64,000 bases of DNA, taken from the NCBI RefSeq assembly GCF_039729145.1, contig NZ_CP155793.1:1860001-1924000 (forward strand), read 5' to 3'. Origin of the DNA: Microbacterium sp. SY138 (lineage in GTDB: Bacteria; Actinomycetota; Actinomycetes; Actinomycetales; Microbacteriaceae). Every line of letters begins with the position of its first letter. The first letter of the stretch is position 1. Positions 50,490-57,191 of this stretch are shown here, in pieces. The translations under genes were made by a program, and so were the position numbers. The notes under the pieces were generated by a model that worked only from the letters and a program-made list of their open reading frames with translations, did no database searches and was not told the DNA's origin.

Positions 50490-51607
50490 GCGCCGGCCTC
50501 GCCCTCGAAGGAGGCGAGGTACGCGGCGTACTCACCACGCTGACGCTCGAGCCCGGTGTGCGGTTCGGCGTAGACGCCGTCGAAGACCGCGAGGGGCGGG
50601 CGCGTGACCATGCCGAGGCATGCGGCGCGCATCTCCTTCGCCACCGCGTCTGCTGCCGCCTGGGTCTCGGCGAGGTGCTCGTCGGTCAGATCTCCCGTGG
50701 CGCGCAGATGGGCTTCCAGCCGTGCGATCGGATCGCGTCGGCGCCAGGATTCGAGTTCGTCCTGGTCACGGTAGCGCGTCGGGTCATCGGCCGTGGTGTG
50801 CGGCCCCATTCGATACGTGACCGCCTCGATGTAGGCGGGCCCCTTGCCGGCACGTGCATGATCGAGGGCCCAGCGCATGGCAGCCATGCAGGCGAGCACA
50901 TCGTTGCCGTCGACGCGGACGCTGGGGATACCGAACCCCGGAGCCCGCCCGGCGATCGGATACTGCGACTGCACGGAGACGGGCTCCGAGATCGCCCAGT
51001 GGTTGTTCTGGCAGACGAAGACCACGGGGGCCTGGTACGAGGCGGCGAAGATCATCGCCTCGTTGACATCGCCCTGACTGGTGGCACCGTCGCCGAAGTA
51101 CGTGACCGCGACTTCCTTGGCGCCATCGTGCTGGATGCCCAAGGCATAGCCGACGGCGTGCAGTGTCTGGGCACCGATGATGATCTGCAAGGGCGCGACC
51201 CCGAGTGCGGCCGGATCGTACGCGGCGCCCTCCTCGCCGCGCCACATGCGCACATAGTCGCCCGGCTGGGCGCCGCGCGCGTAGATGACCCCGGTCTCCC
51301 GGTAGCTCGGGAACACGTAGTCCTCCGGCGCGATGGCGCGTGCCGTGCCGATCTGGGTCGCCTCCTGCCCCTGGCAGGGGGCCCAGAGGCCGAGCTGTCC
51401 CTGGCGCTGCAGGGCGACGCCTTCGGCGTCGATCCGCCGGAGGATGACCATGTCCCGCAGCAGCGAACGCAGTTGCGCACTGTCGACGTCGGCGACGAAA
51501 GGATCCAGCCGAGGGTTCGCGATGCGACTGCCGTCCGGATTCAGGATGCGCTCCGAGAGCTCCAGATCCTGGGCGGTGTCTGCGATGGGGGTGATCTGCG
51601 GTGACAT
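50486..51607 (-). CDS. bkdA: Branched-chain alpha-keto acid dehydrogenase E1 alpha
   Basis: A 373-residue TPP-dependent E1 alpha subunit. The TPP motif is YFGDGATSQGDVNEAMIFAASYQAPVVFVCQNN, and the phosphorylation-loop region is YRMGPHTTADDPTRYRD. The ATG at 51607 (MSPQITPIADTAQD) has GAGGAGG 8 bases upstream; an open 36-codon 5' extension is not family-like. It is first in the bkdABC operon. The region upstream, shared with the divergent Lrp gene, has four GCTCAA/TTGAGC boxes, so Lrp-type control is likely. Confidence 0.94.
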   Translation of the reverse strand: MSPQITPIADTAQDLELSERILNPDGSRIANPRLDPFVADVDSAQLRSLLRDMVILRRIDAEGVALQRQGQLGLWAPCQGQEATQIGTARAIAPEDYVFPSYRETGVIYARGAQPGDYVRMWRGEEGAAYDPAALGVAPLQIIIGAQTLHAVGYALGIQHDGAKEVAVTYFGDGATSQGDVNEAMIFAASYQAPVVFVCQNNHWAISEPVSVQSQYPIAGRAPGFGIPSVRVDGNDVLACMAAMRWALDHARAGKGPAYIEAVTYRMGPHTTADDPTRYRDQDELESWRRRDPIARLEAHLRATGDLTDEHLAETQAAADAVAKEMRAACLGMVTRPPLAVFDGVYAEPHTGLERQRGEYAAYLASFEGEAGA

Positions 51608-51693
51608 CGTCGTCCTCCTCGTCCTCGGCGGCCCTCGTGAGGCTCCGCGCACTGATGCCAGCGTCATCACCGGCATGGTCTGAGAGTACGTCT

Positions 51694-51743
51694 GCTCAAC
51701 ACCTCGCTCAAGCATTCTGAAAGGGCTTGAGCATGTTGCTCAA
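51694..51743. promoter_or_regulatory. Lrp-type operator array: four GCTCAA/TTGAGC boxes
   Basis: GCTCAA occurs at 51694-51699, 51706-51711 and 51738-51743, and TTGAGC at 51727-51732. The middle pair forms a perfect 8-bp inverted repeat, GCTCAAGC (51706-51713) and GCTTGAGC (51725-51732), 11 bases apart. They lie between bkdA and the divergent Lrp gene. Confidence 0.7.
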
Positions 51744-51764
51744 TTTGGCACGGAAGGCTCCTGC

Positions 51765-51770
51765 TAAGGT
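51765..51770 (+). promoter_or_regulatory. -10 element TAAGGT for the Lrp gene (near-leaderless)
   Basis: TAAGGT ends 8 bases before the ATG at 51779, one more than the strict leaderless cases; a 1-2 base leader is predicted. Confidence 0.5.
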
Positions 51771-51778
51771 TTGGCACT

Positions 51779-52252
51779 ATGCCAGGACTGGACCGCATCG
51801 ATCTCGAGCTTCTCGCCGCACTCGCTGACGACCCGAGGACCACGATCGTCGCGCTCGCGGAGAGCCTGGGCCTGTCCCGCAACACGATCCAGGCGCGGAT
51901 GGCACGTCTCGAGCAGAGCGGGATCTTCCTGTCCTACGAGAGGTCGTTCTCGCCTGACGTGCTCGGATTCCCGTTGCAGGCGTTCGTGAGCATCGGCGTC
52001 CGCCAGACGGAGCTTCCTCGCATCATCAACGAACTCGCCCGGATTCCCGAAGTCGTGCAGGCGCATGGGCTCAGCGGATCGATCGATCTGCTCGCACGCG
52101 TGGCCTGTCGCGACGCGCGTCACCTCTTCGACACCGACGCGCGCATCCTGTCGATCGAGGGAGTGGAACGCACCGAGACCTCACTCGCCATGGGCGAGGT
52201 GATCCCGTTCCGTGTGGCCGGCCTCATCGGCCTCGCACGACGGGAATCCTGA
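51779..52252 (+). CDS. Lrp/AsnC family regulator (BkdR-like)
   Basis: A 157-residue feast/famine regulator. An N-terminal winged HTH (LDRIDLELLAALADDPRTTIVALAESLGLSRNTIQARMARLEQSG) is followed by the RAM ligand-binding domain with AHGLSGSIDLLARVACRD. It diverges from bkdA with an array of related half-sites between them, which fits control of branched-chain amino acid breakdown. Its 3' end overlaps the convergent hydrolase gene by 29 bases. Confidence 0.9.
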   Translation: MPGLDRIDLELLAALADDPRTTIVALAESLGLSRNTIQARMARLEQSGIFLSYERSFSPDVLGFPLQAFVSIGVRQTELPRIINELARIPEVVQAHGLSGSIDLLARVACRDARHLFDTDARILSIEGVERTETSLAMGEVIPFRVAGLIGLARRES

Positions 52253-53123
52253 GGAAGCGCCGGATCGCCCCTGCGGCCTCCGCCGGCGTCTCGTAGTGGA
52301 TCAGATGCCCGACGTGGGCGATCTCGACCAACCCGGCGTCCGGGAAGAGCGTCGCCAGCTTCCGCTCCGCTTCGATCGGCGTGATGTCGTCGCGTTCAGC
52401 TGCCACCAAGAGCGTCGGAACGTCGATGTCGGGCGCGAACTCGCGGACGTCGTGCGAGACGCTCGCGACGAAGGCATCGCGGAGCACATCACGATCGGAG
52501 AACCGGGAGAAGTAGGTGTCATGCTGGTCGTGGATGAACCGCCGGAGCTCGGGGTCCTTCGTCTTGGCCATCGTGATGCTCATGACCCGCACGATGATCC
52601 GATTGCGCAGCAGCGCGGTTCCGAGATTCTCCGGGAGCCGGGCGCCGAGGGCGTAGTAGAACACGGCCAGGCGCGTCATGAGCCCCTTGGGTCCCTCGAG
52701 CGCGGGGGCACCGATGGGGTTCACGAGGATCAGGCGCGGAGTCTGCAATCCGCGGGCCACCGCCGCGGCCGTCACGATCGACCCGAAGGAGTGGCCGAGG
52801 ATGACCGCGCCGGGTGCGACCTCGGTGGCGAAGTCGGTGAGCCATCCGGCGTACTCGTCGAGATCGTGACGGCGTCCCGGCAGCGGGGCCGACTCGCCGA
52901 AGCCCGGAAGGTCGGGCGCGATCACCCGCACCTCGGGGAGGTATGCGAGCACCGGTTCGAGGCCATGGTGCTCGCCCCGGAAGCCGTGCACCGCGACGAC
53001 GGTCGTCCCGGCGTCTTCGGGTCCATACGCCCAGTACGCCGTGGTCGCCCCGCGCACCTCGACCTCGTGGCGTTGCACGGGCAGACGACGAAGACGGTCC
53101 GCATACGGGGAAGGCACGGTCAT
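52224..53123 (-). CDS. Alpha/beta hydrolase
   Basis: A 299-residue alpha/beta hydrolase. The oxyanion HG motif is VAVHGFRG; the nucleophile elbow is GHSFGS (Ser near 112); the acid is likely the Asp in AERDDITP; the catalytic His is in HVGHLIHYE. There is no signal peptide. The substrate is unknown; relatives include epoxide and ester hydrolases. The ATG is fixed by TAGACT 6 bases upstream. It is convergent with the Lrp gene and divergent from the exonuclease gene. Confidence 0.87.
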   Translation of the reverse strand: MTVPSPYADRLRRLPVQRHEVEVRGATTAYWAYGPEDAGTTVVAVHGFRGEHHGLEPVLAYLPEVRVIAPDLPGFGESAPLPGRRHDLDEYAGWLTDFATEVAPGAVILGHSFGSIVTAAAVARGLQTPRLILVNPIGAPALEGPKGLMTRLAVFYYALGARLPENLGTALLRNRIIVRVMSITMAKTKDPELRRFIHDQHDTYFSRFSDRDVLRDAFVASVSHDVREFAPDIDVPTLLVAAERDDITPIEAERKLATLFPDAGLVEIAHVGHLIHYETPAEAAGAIRRFLRIPVVRGR

Positions 53124-53129
53124 CCTCAG

Positions 53130-53135
53130 AGTCTA
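53130..53135 (-). promoter_or_regulatory. -10 element TAGACT for the alpha/beta hydrolase gene (leaderless)
   Basis: TAGACT on the minus strand ends 6 bases before the ATG at 53123. Confidence 0.65.
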
Positions 53136-53177
53136 CGAGTCGCCGTGCGCCTTCTCCTGAATGTCCGCGGCCGACCA

Positions 53178-53183
53178 TAGCGT
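53178..53183 (+). promoter_or_regulatory. -10 element TAGCGT for the exonuclease gene (leaderless)
   Basis: TAGCGT ends 6 bases before the ATG at 53190, back to back with the minus-strand promoter at 53130. Confidence 0.65.
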
Positions 53184-53189
53184 GAAGCC

Positions 53190-53915
53190 ATGCCAGTCGG
53201 TCCCCCGCTTCCTGCCTGGCTCACCCGTGTCGGGGTGTTCGATCTGGAAACGACCGGAGTCGACGTCGAGTCGGACCGCGTGGTGACCGCCTACGTCGGC
53301 ATCCTCGACGCCGATGGCAGACAGGTCGCGGCCCGTTCGTGGCTTGCGGACCCCGGTGTGCCGATCCCCGACGGCGCAACCGCGGTGCACGGGATCACGA
53401 CAGCGCACGCGCGCGCCCACGGGCGGCCCGTCCCTGAGGTGGTCGCCGAAGTGACTGCTGCCCTGCGGTCCCTGTTCCGGCAGGGTGTGCCGGTCGTCGC
53501 ATACAACGCGTCGTTCGACTTCTCGCTGCTCGCCTGCGAAGCCGCTCGGCACGGGGTCGACCCGCTCACCGACCCCGCACCGGTGATCGATCCGCTCGTC
53601 ATCGACAAGGCGTATGACCGCTACCGGCGCGGTCGACGCACGCTCGAGGTGGTCGCGGCGCACTACGCCGTCCCGTTGGAGGGCGCCCACGAAGCGTCTG
53701 CGGATGCGATCGCCGCCGGGCGCGTGGCGCAGGCGCTCGCCCGTCAGTTCCGTCTCCCCGAGAATCCGGTACAGCTCCACACGCACCAGATCGGCTGGGC
53801 CCGCTCGCAGGCAGCCAACCTCACCGAGTACTTCGTGAGCATCGGACGTCTGGAACCCGATGACATGCTCGATGGACGCTGGCCGGTGCGGCACGCCGGC
53901 CCCATCGTGGAGTGA
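53190..53915 (+). CDS. DnaQ-like 3'-5' exonuclease
   Basis: A 241-residue DEDDh-type exonuclease. ExoI is GVFDLETTGVDVESDRVV (Asp and Glu near 16-18); ExoII is VAYNASFDFSLL; ExoIII is HEASADAIAAGRVA with the final His-Asp pair. It matches stand-alone exonucleases annotated as DNA polymerase III epsilon-like in actinobacteria, which may act in repair or RNA turnover. The C-terminal 50 residues are unique. It is monocistronic with a leaderless promoter. Confidence 0.88.
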   Translation: MPVGPPLPAWLTRVGVFDLETTGVDVESDRVVTAYVGILDADGRQVAARSWLADPGVPIPDGATAVHGITTAHARAHGRPVPEVVAEVTAALRSLFRQGVPVVAYNASFDFSLLACEAARHGVDPLTDPAPVIDPLVIDKAYDRYRRGRRTLEVVAAHYAVPLEGAHEASADAIAAGRVAQALARQFRLPENPVQLHTHQIGWARSQAANLTEYFVSIGRLEPDDMLDGRWPVRHAGPIVE

Positions 53916-53957
53916 CGTGCGTCGCTGCTCCTCGGCTCGGAATCAGGTGTCGTGGGA

Positions 53958-53963
53958 TACGCT
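53958..53963 (+). promoter_or_regulatory. -10 element TACGCT for the AraC gene
   Basis: TACGCT predicts a start near 53970 and a leader of about 47 bases with GAGGAGC before the ATG at 54017. Confidence 0.45.
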
Positions 53964-54016
53964 CCAGATGGTGCGCCCTCGAGTGGGATCAGGGCGCGAA
54001 GCACGAGGAGCAGCCC

Positions 54017-54931
54017 ATGCAGTTCACGTCCGTCGATCTCGAACGGGTCGAGTCCACGTGGCAGCAGTTCGTTCCCTCGGCCTCTCTGCAGAATGCTGAT
54101 CCGCGGAGCTTTCGATTCGACTGGCGATCCGAGGAACTCGAGACCGCGTCGTTCGTCGACTATCGCCTTTCCGCTCAGGTGCATTCGCGGGCCGAGCCGC
54201 AGGATCAGTTGCTCGTGTGCCGTGTGGACGCCCCGGACGCGCGCGTCTGGTCGGGGCGCGCTTCCTTGGACGCCGAGGCCGTCTGGATGTCGGACGGCAC
54301 TGAGGTCGAGGCCAGATGGGACCGGTCGGCTCGCGTTCGCGCCATCGTTTTCGACCATCAGGCCGCGCAGAGCAGAGCGCGGCAGATCACGGGCGACGAT
54401 CGGCGAGAGCTTCGCACGACCGGACTCGCGCCGCACTCCGTCATGGATTCCCAACGGTGGGAGCGGATGTTCGCCTACCTCGACCGGTCCCTGCGGGACG
54501 GGATCGCAGACGATCTGCTCGTCGCCGAGCTCGAACGCCATGCCCTGATGATCACGCTTTCGGCGTTCCCGACCACATTCTCCGAATCGCTGCGGCGCCC
54601 GGCGCAGCGCGCCGGTGCACCGGCGGCCGTTCGCCGAGCGCTCGCCTACATCGATGCGAACGCGCATCTGGCGATCACCATCGACGACGTCGCGGCCGCG
54701 TCCTACATCTCCACTCGCGGTCTGCAATACGCGTTCCGGCGCGCGCTCGATATCACGCCTGCGGATGCTCTGCGTCGGGCGCGCCTCGACGGCGCCCATC
54801 GTGATCTCCGCAACGGTCGGGGTCGCTCGGTCGGCGAGGTCGCTCGACGCTGGGGCTTCAGCAACTCCTCGCGGTTCGCTTCGGCCTACCGCGAGGCGTA
54901 CGGGATGGCGCCTGCACTGCCATCGACCTGA
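54017..54931 (+). CDS. AraC family transcriptional regulator
   Basis: A 304-residue regulator with a poorly conserved N-terminal domain (about 1-195), then the AraC double HTH (about 205-300: AVRRALAYIDANAHLAITIDDVAAASYISTRGLQYAFRRAL, VGEVARRWGFSNSSRFASAYREAYG). It resembles regulators of the AraC-binding-like/cupin-less type with unknown ligand. The ATG has GAGGAGC upstream. The target is unknown; the nearest downstream gene is the DUF7882-type gene with its leader ORF. Confidence 0.87.
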   Translation: MQFTSVDLERVESTWQQFVPSASLQNADPRSFRFDWRSEELETASFVDYRLSAQVHSRAEPQDQLLVCRVDAPDARVWSGRASLDAEAVWMSDGTEVEARWDRSARVRAIVFDHQAAQSRARQITGDDRRELRTTGLAPHSVMDSQRWERMFAYLDRSLRDGIADDLLVAELERHALMITLSAFPTTFSESLRRPAQRAGAPAAVRRALAYIDANAHLAITIDDVAAASYISTRGLQYAFRRALDITPADALRRARLDGAHRDLRNGRGRSVGEVARRWGFSNSSRFASAYREAYGMAPALPST

Positions 54932-55004
54932 CAGGGAACGAATATTCTCTTCGCGTCGCTCGGCGGGTCGGGGGCGAGCGCGGGGCGTCGGAGCGATCTG
55001 CGGT

Positions 55005-55010
55005 TAGAGT
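55005..55010 (+). promoter_or_regulatory. -10 element TAGAGT for the leader ORF and DUF7882-type gene
   Basis: TAGAGT predicts a start near 55017, giving a leader of about 83 bases before the ATG at 55100. The leader contains the 13-codon ORF. Confidence 0.45.
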
Positions 55011-55058
55011 TCGAGTGTCCCGGACCTCGGTCCTGCGAGCACGCCCCCGAGGAGAACC

Positions 55059-55100
55059 ATGGTCCACGCGCGCCACCCCCACGAATCGTCCCCACGCTGA
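55059..55100 (+). CDS. Leader peptide ORF (13 residues) coupled to the next gene
   Basis: ATG at 55059 has the strong ribosome binding site GAGGAGA 4 bases upstream. The product would be MVHARHPHESSPR, with three His. Its TGA shares a base with the ATG of the following gene (TGATG at 55098-55102). The downstream ATG has no Shine-Dalgarno of its own, so ribosomes probably reach it by terminating here. Either it is a pure coupling device or it senses translation of its His/Pro codons; the sequence alone cannot tell. Confidence 0.6.
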   Translation: MVHARHPHESSPR

Positions 55101-55417
55101 TGGGAAGCCTCTACTACGGCGACGCGAAGACTCCCATCCACATCGATGACCGCGCGCTCGCGCATCTCAAAGTGGTCATCGCCACCAAGCTCCGTCGTAA
55201 CGAGAGCTTCACCCTCTCGTGGCGGCACCCGGACGGCGATGCGCCCGGACGTTCCACCCTGTGGCTGCATCCCTCGATCCCGCTCCGCTTCGTCTTCCAG
55301 GACGCACAGACGCCGGAGCTGAGCAGAAGGTGGATCGAAGAGCTGGCTCATTCCGCGAGTTCGAGCGGTGGCATCACGCTCGTCGAGGAACATCTCGAGA
55401 GCGTCACCGCCGACTGA
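55100..55417 (+). CDS. Small DUF7882-type protein (Microbacteriaceae)
   Basis: A 105-residue protein starting MGSLYYGDAKTPIHIDDRALAHLKVV, with a conserved ATKLRRNESFTLSWRHPDG segment. It matches a small family of Microbacteriaceae proteins (DUF7882 as I recall it), often mislabelled as ATP-dependent DNA ligase; no ligase motif is present. The function is unknown. It lacks a Shine-Dalgarno and overlaps the stop of a 13-codon leader ORF. A hairpin follows its stop. Confidence 0.75.
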   Translation: MGSLYYGDAKTPIHIDDRALAHLKVVIATKLRRNESFTLSWRHPDGDAPGRSTLWLHPSIPLRFVFQDAQTPELSRRWIEELAHSASSSGGITLVEEHLESVTAD

Positions 55418-55451
55418 CGGCGCCCGACACCCTCCGAGCTGGACGCCGTCA
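55415..55451. terminator. Hairpin between convergent DUF7882-type and DUF6458-type genes
   Basis: TGACGGCG (55415-55422) pairs perfectly with CGCCGTCA (55444-55451) around a 21-base loop. It includes the stop codon of the DUF7882-type gene; no T-tract. Confidence 0.45.
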
Positions 55452-55461
55452 GCGGCTGGGC

Positions 55462-55722
55462 TCACACCGCTTCGTCGCCGCTGGTGCTCACGGAGCGACG
55501 CGTCGTCGGCTCTCCGGTGGCGGGATCGACGAAGGTGCGCGACACCGTCTCGGTGCGACGCCGACGTGCGAGCAGCACGATGCCGATGAGGAAGACGACG
55601 ACGCCGGCCCCCATCAGGATGTAGCCGACCATGTCGAGGTCGACCCAGGGAACGTCGACGTTGATTGCGAAGACGAGGATCGCCCCGATCACGAAGAGCG
55701 CGATTCCGCTGCCGATGCTCAT
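55462..55722 (-). CDS. Small two-helix membrane protein (DUF6458-like)
   Basis: An 86-residue protein with two membrane helices (about 3-22 and 31-51) and a basic-to-polar cytoplasmic tail (ARRRRTETVSRTFVDPATGEP). This MSIGSGIALFVIGAIL...DMVGYILMGAG pattern is a common actinobacterial small membrane family (DUF6458 as I recall it). The ATG has GGGAGG upstream; a long open frame further 5' is an antisense-type artefact overlapping hmp. A 12-bp hairpin lies between it and hmp. Confidence 0.82.
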   Translation of the reverse strand: MSIGSGIALFVIGAILVFAINVDVPWVDLDMVGYILMGAGVVVFLIGIVLLARRRRTETVSRTFVDPATGEPTTRRSVSTSGDEAV

Positions 55723-55742
55723 GGTGCCTCCCGTTCTGCGGC

Positions 55743-55783
55743 GCGGTGCCGCACATCGAAAGCATGGCGTGGTGCGGCACCGC
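55743..55783. terminator. 12-bp perfect hairpin between hmp and the small membrane gene
   Basis: GCGGTGCCGCAC (55743-55754) pairs perfectly with GTGCGGCACCGC (55772-55783) around a 17-base loop. It probably ends the minus-strand hmp transcript; no T-run follows. Confidence 0.55.
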
Positions 55784-55840
55784 CGAGGAGGGGCTTGACA
55801 TCCGCGCGCCCGTTCCCCTCCTCCCCTGTGTGCGGAGACC

Positions 55841-57061
55841 TCAGGCGGCGTCGGTCGCGGGCTGCTGCAGCCAGAGATCGGGGCCGAAGACCTCGTAGGC
55901 GATCCGCTCAGCGGGCACTCCTCGGCGCAGAAGGGTCGCTCTCGCGTTCCGCATGAACTCGAGGGGTCCGCACATGAACACGACCGCGTCTTCCGGCAGC
56001 TCCACATCGGTGAGGTCCATCCTGCCCGGAAGAGCGGGATGCAGGGTCGGGGCCCCGTCTGCGTCCTTCGCGTACCAGTTCTGTGCCCTGGCGTCGTCCA
56101 TCGCGAGCACCTGACGACGAAGTGAGGGATACAGCGCGTGCGTGTCGTGGGCGCGGTCCGCATGGAAGAGCCGCACAGTGCGGCCGGGAGAACGTCGCGA
56201 CAGGTCCTCGACGATCGCAGCGATCGGAGTGATGCCGATACCCGCCGACACCAGGATCAGCGGGTGCTCGTCGTCGTCGAGCACGACATCGCCTGCCGGC
56301 TGCGATACGTCGAGCACTGTTCCGGGATGCGCGTGCTCATGCAGCCAGGTCGACACCAGGCCGTCGGGCAGGCCGCCCTCACCGCGTACCCGCTTCACCG
56401 TCACCCGCAGCGAATCGCCTCGCGGCCCGGAGGAGATCGTGCATTGGCGCGGCTGTCGGGAGCCATCCGGCAGGTCGACGGCGATGGCGACGTACTGGCC
56501 GGTGCGGTGCGAGGCCACTGCCCCCTCCACGGGAGCGAGGAGCAGGGAGATGACGTCGTCGGACTCCACCACGCGCTCCACGACGCGGTATGTGCGCCAC
56601 GGCTGCTCGGGATCGGTTCCGCCCTGCGCATAGAGCTTCGCCTCCTCCGCGATGAGCGAGCAGCCGAAGAGCCAGTAGACCTCGTCCCAGGCGGCTCTGA
56701 CCTCGGGGGTGACGGCATCGCCCAGGACCGTCTGGACAGCGTCGAGGAGGTGGTGCCCGACGATCGTGTACTGGCGTGCCTGTATGCCCAGGGAGACGTG
56801 CTTGTGAGCGATCCGGCGCATGACGGGCGTGAAATCGGGGGCCTCGGGGTCGATGAGGTGGACGGCGAACGCAACCACCGATGCGGCCAGCGCCTTGGGC
56901 TGCTCGCCTATCGCCTGGTTTGCACGATTGAACACACGGAGCAGTTCCGGATGTGCGGCGAACATCTCGCGGTAGAACAGCGTCGTGATCTCGTCCGCAT
57001 GCTGCGCGACGACTCCCGCGGTCGCACGCACGACCGCCTCGGACTCCGTTGAGAGTTTCAT
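55841..57061 (-). CDS. hmp: Flavohemoglobin / nitric oxide dioxygenase
   Basis: A 406-residue enzyme that converts NO to nitrate. The globin domain has B10 Tyr30 (LFYREMF), E7 Gln54, proximal His88 (AHKHVS) and Tyr98. The FAD domain motif, usually RxYS, reads RQCTIS, placing Cys at the Tyr position. The NAD domain has SAGIGITPIAAI and the terminal VFGPDLWLQ. ATG at 57061 follows AAGGGAAG; longer starts are open but unlikely. It diverges from a SufR-like regulator across a region with a dyad (57131-57149), and a TACCCT -10 lies at 57111-57116. Confidence 0.93.
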   Translation of the reverse strand: MKLSTESEAVVRATAGVVAQHADEITTLFYREMFAAHPELLRVFNRANQAIGEQPKALAASVVAFAVHLIDPEAPDFTPVMRRIAHKHVSLGIQARQYTIVGHHLLDAVQTVLGDAVTPEVRAAWDEVYWLFGCSLIAEEAKLYAQGGTDPEQPWRTYRVVERVVESDDVISLLLAPVEGAVASHRTGQYVAIAVDLPDGSRQPRQCTISSGPRGDSLRVTVKRVRGEGGLPDGLVSTWLHEHAHPGTVLDVSQPAGDVVLDDDEHPLILVSAGIGITPIAAIVEDLSRRSPGRTVRLFHADRAHDTHALYPSLRRQVLAMDDARAQNWYAKDADGAPTLHPALPGRMDLTDVELPEDAVVFMCGPLEFMRNARATLLRRGVPAERIAYEVFGPDLWLQQPATDAA

Positions 57062-57110
57062 GACTTCCCTTCTCTTCATCGTCATGGTTCTCCCACCCTT
57101 TCCCGCGGCG

Positions 57111-57116
57111 AGGGTA
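57111..57116 (-). promoter_or_regulatory. -10 element TACCCT for hmp
   Basis: TACCCT on the minus strand predicts a start near 57104 and a 43-base leader. Its -35 region falls inside the dyad at 57131-57149. Confidence 0.5.
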
Positions 57117-57130
57117 CGCGCCGGGTCTTT

Positions 57131-57149
57131 CACCGGGTTATTTCCGGTG
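57131..57149. promoter_or_regulatory. Operator-like dyad CACCGG-N7-CCGGTG between hmp and its regulator
   Basis: Perfect 6-bp arms flank an AT-rich 7-base centre (GTTATTT). It covers the predicted -35 of hmp and lies upstream of the regulator's own -10, so one site could control both genes. Confidence 0.55.
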
Positions 57150-57179
57150 GAAAGGAGTCCAGGACTGTTCGCGCCCGCC

Positions 57180-57185
57180 TATCCT
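57180..57185 (+). promoter_or_regulatory. -10 element TATCCT for the SufR-like regulator (leaderless)
   Basis: TATCCT ends 6 bases before the ATG at 57192. Confidence 0.65.
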
Positions 57186-57191
57186 CGCCAC

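Noticed and set aside
54932..55058. Searched for a riboswitch or other structured RNA upstream of the DUF7882-type gene
   Set aside because: Only an AT-rich patch with GAATATTC, a TAGAGT -10 and the leader ORF are visible; no known aptamer core was recognised.
55462..56163. Longer 233-codon version of the small membrane protein
   Set aside because: The extra N-terminal part overlaps hmp in another frame and is low-complexity; the ATG at 55722 has GGGAGG upstream and gives the family N-terminus.
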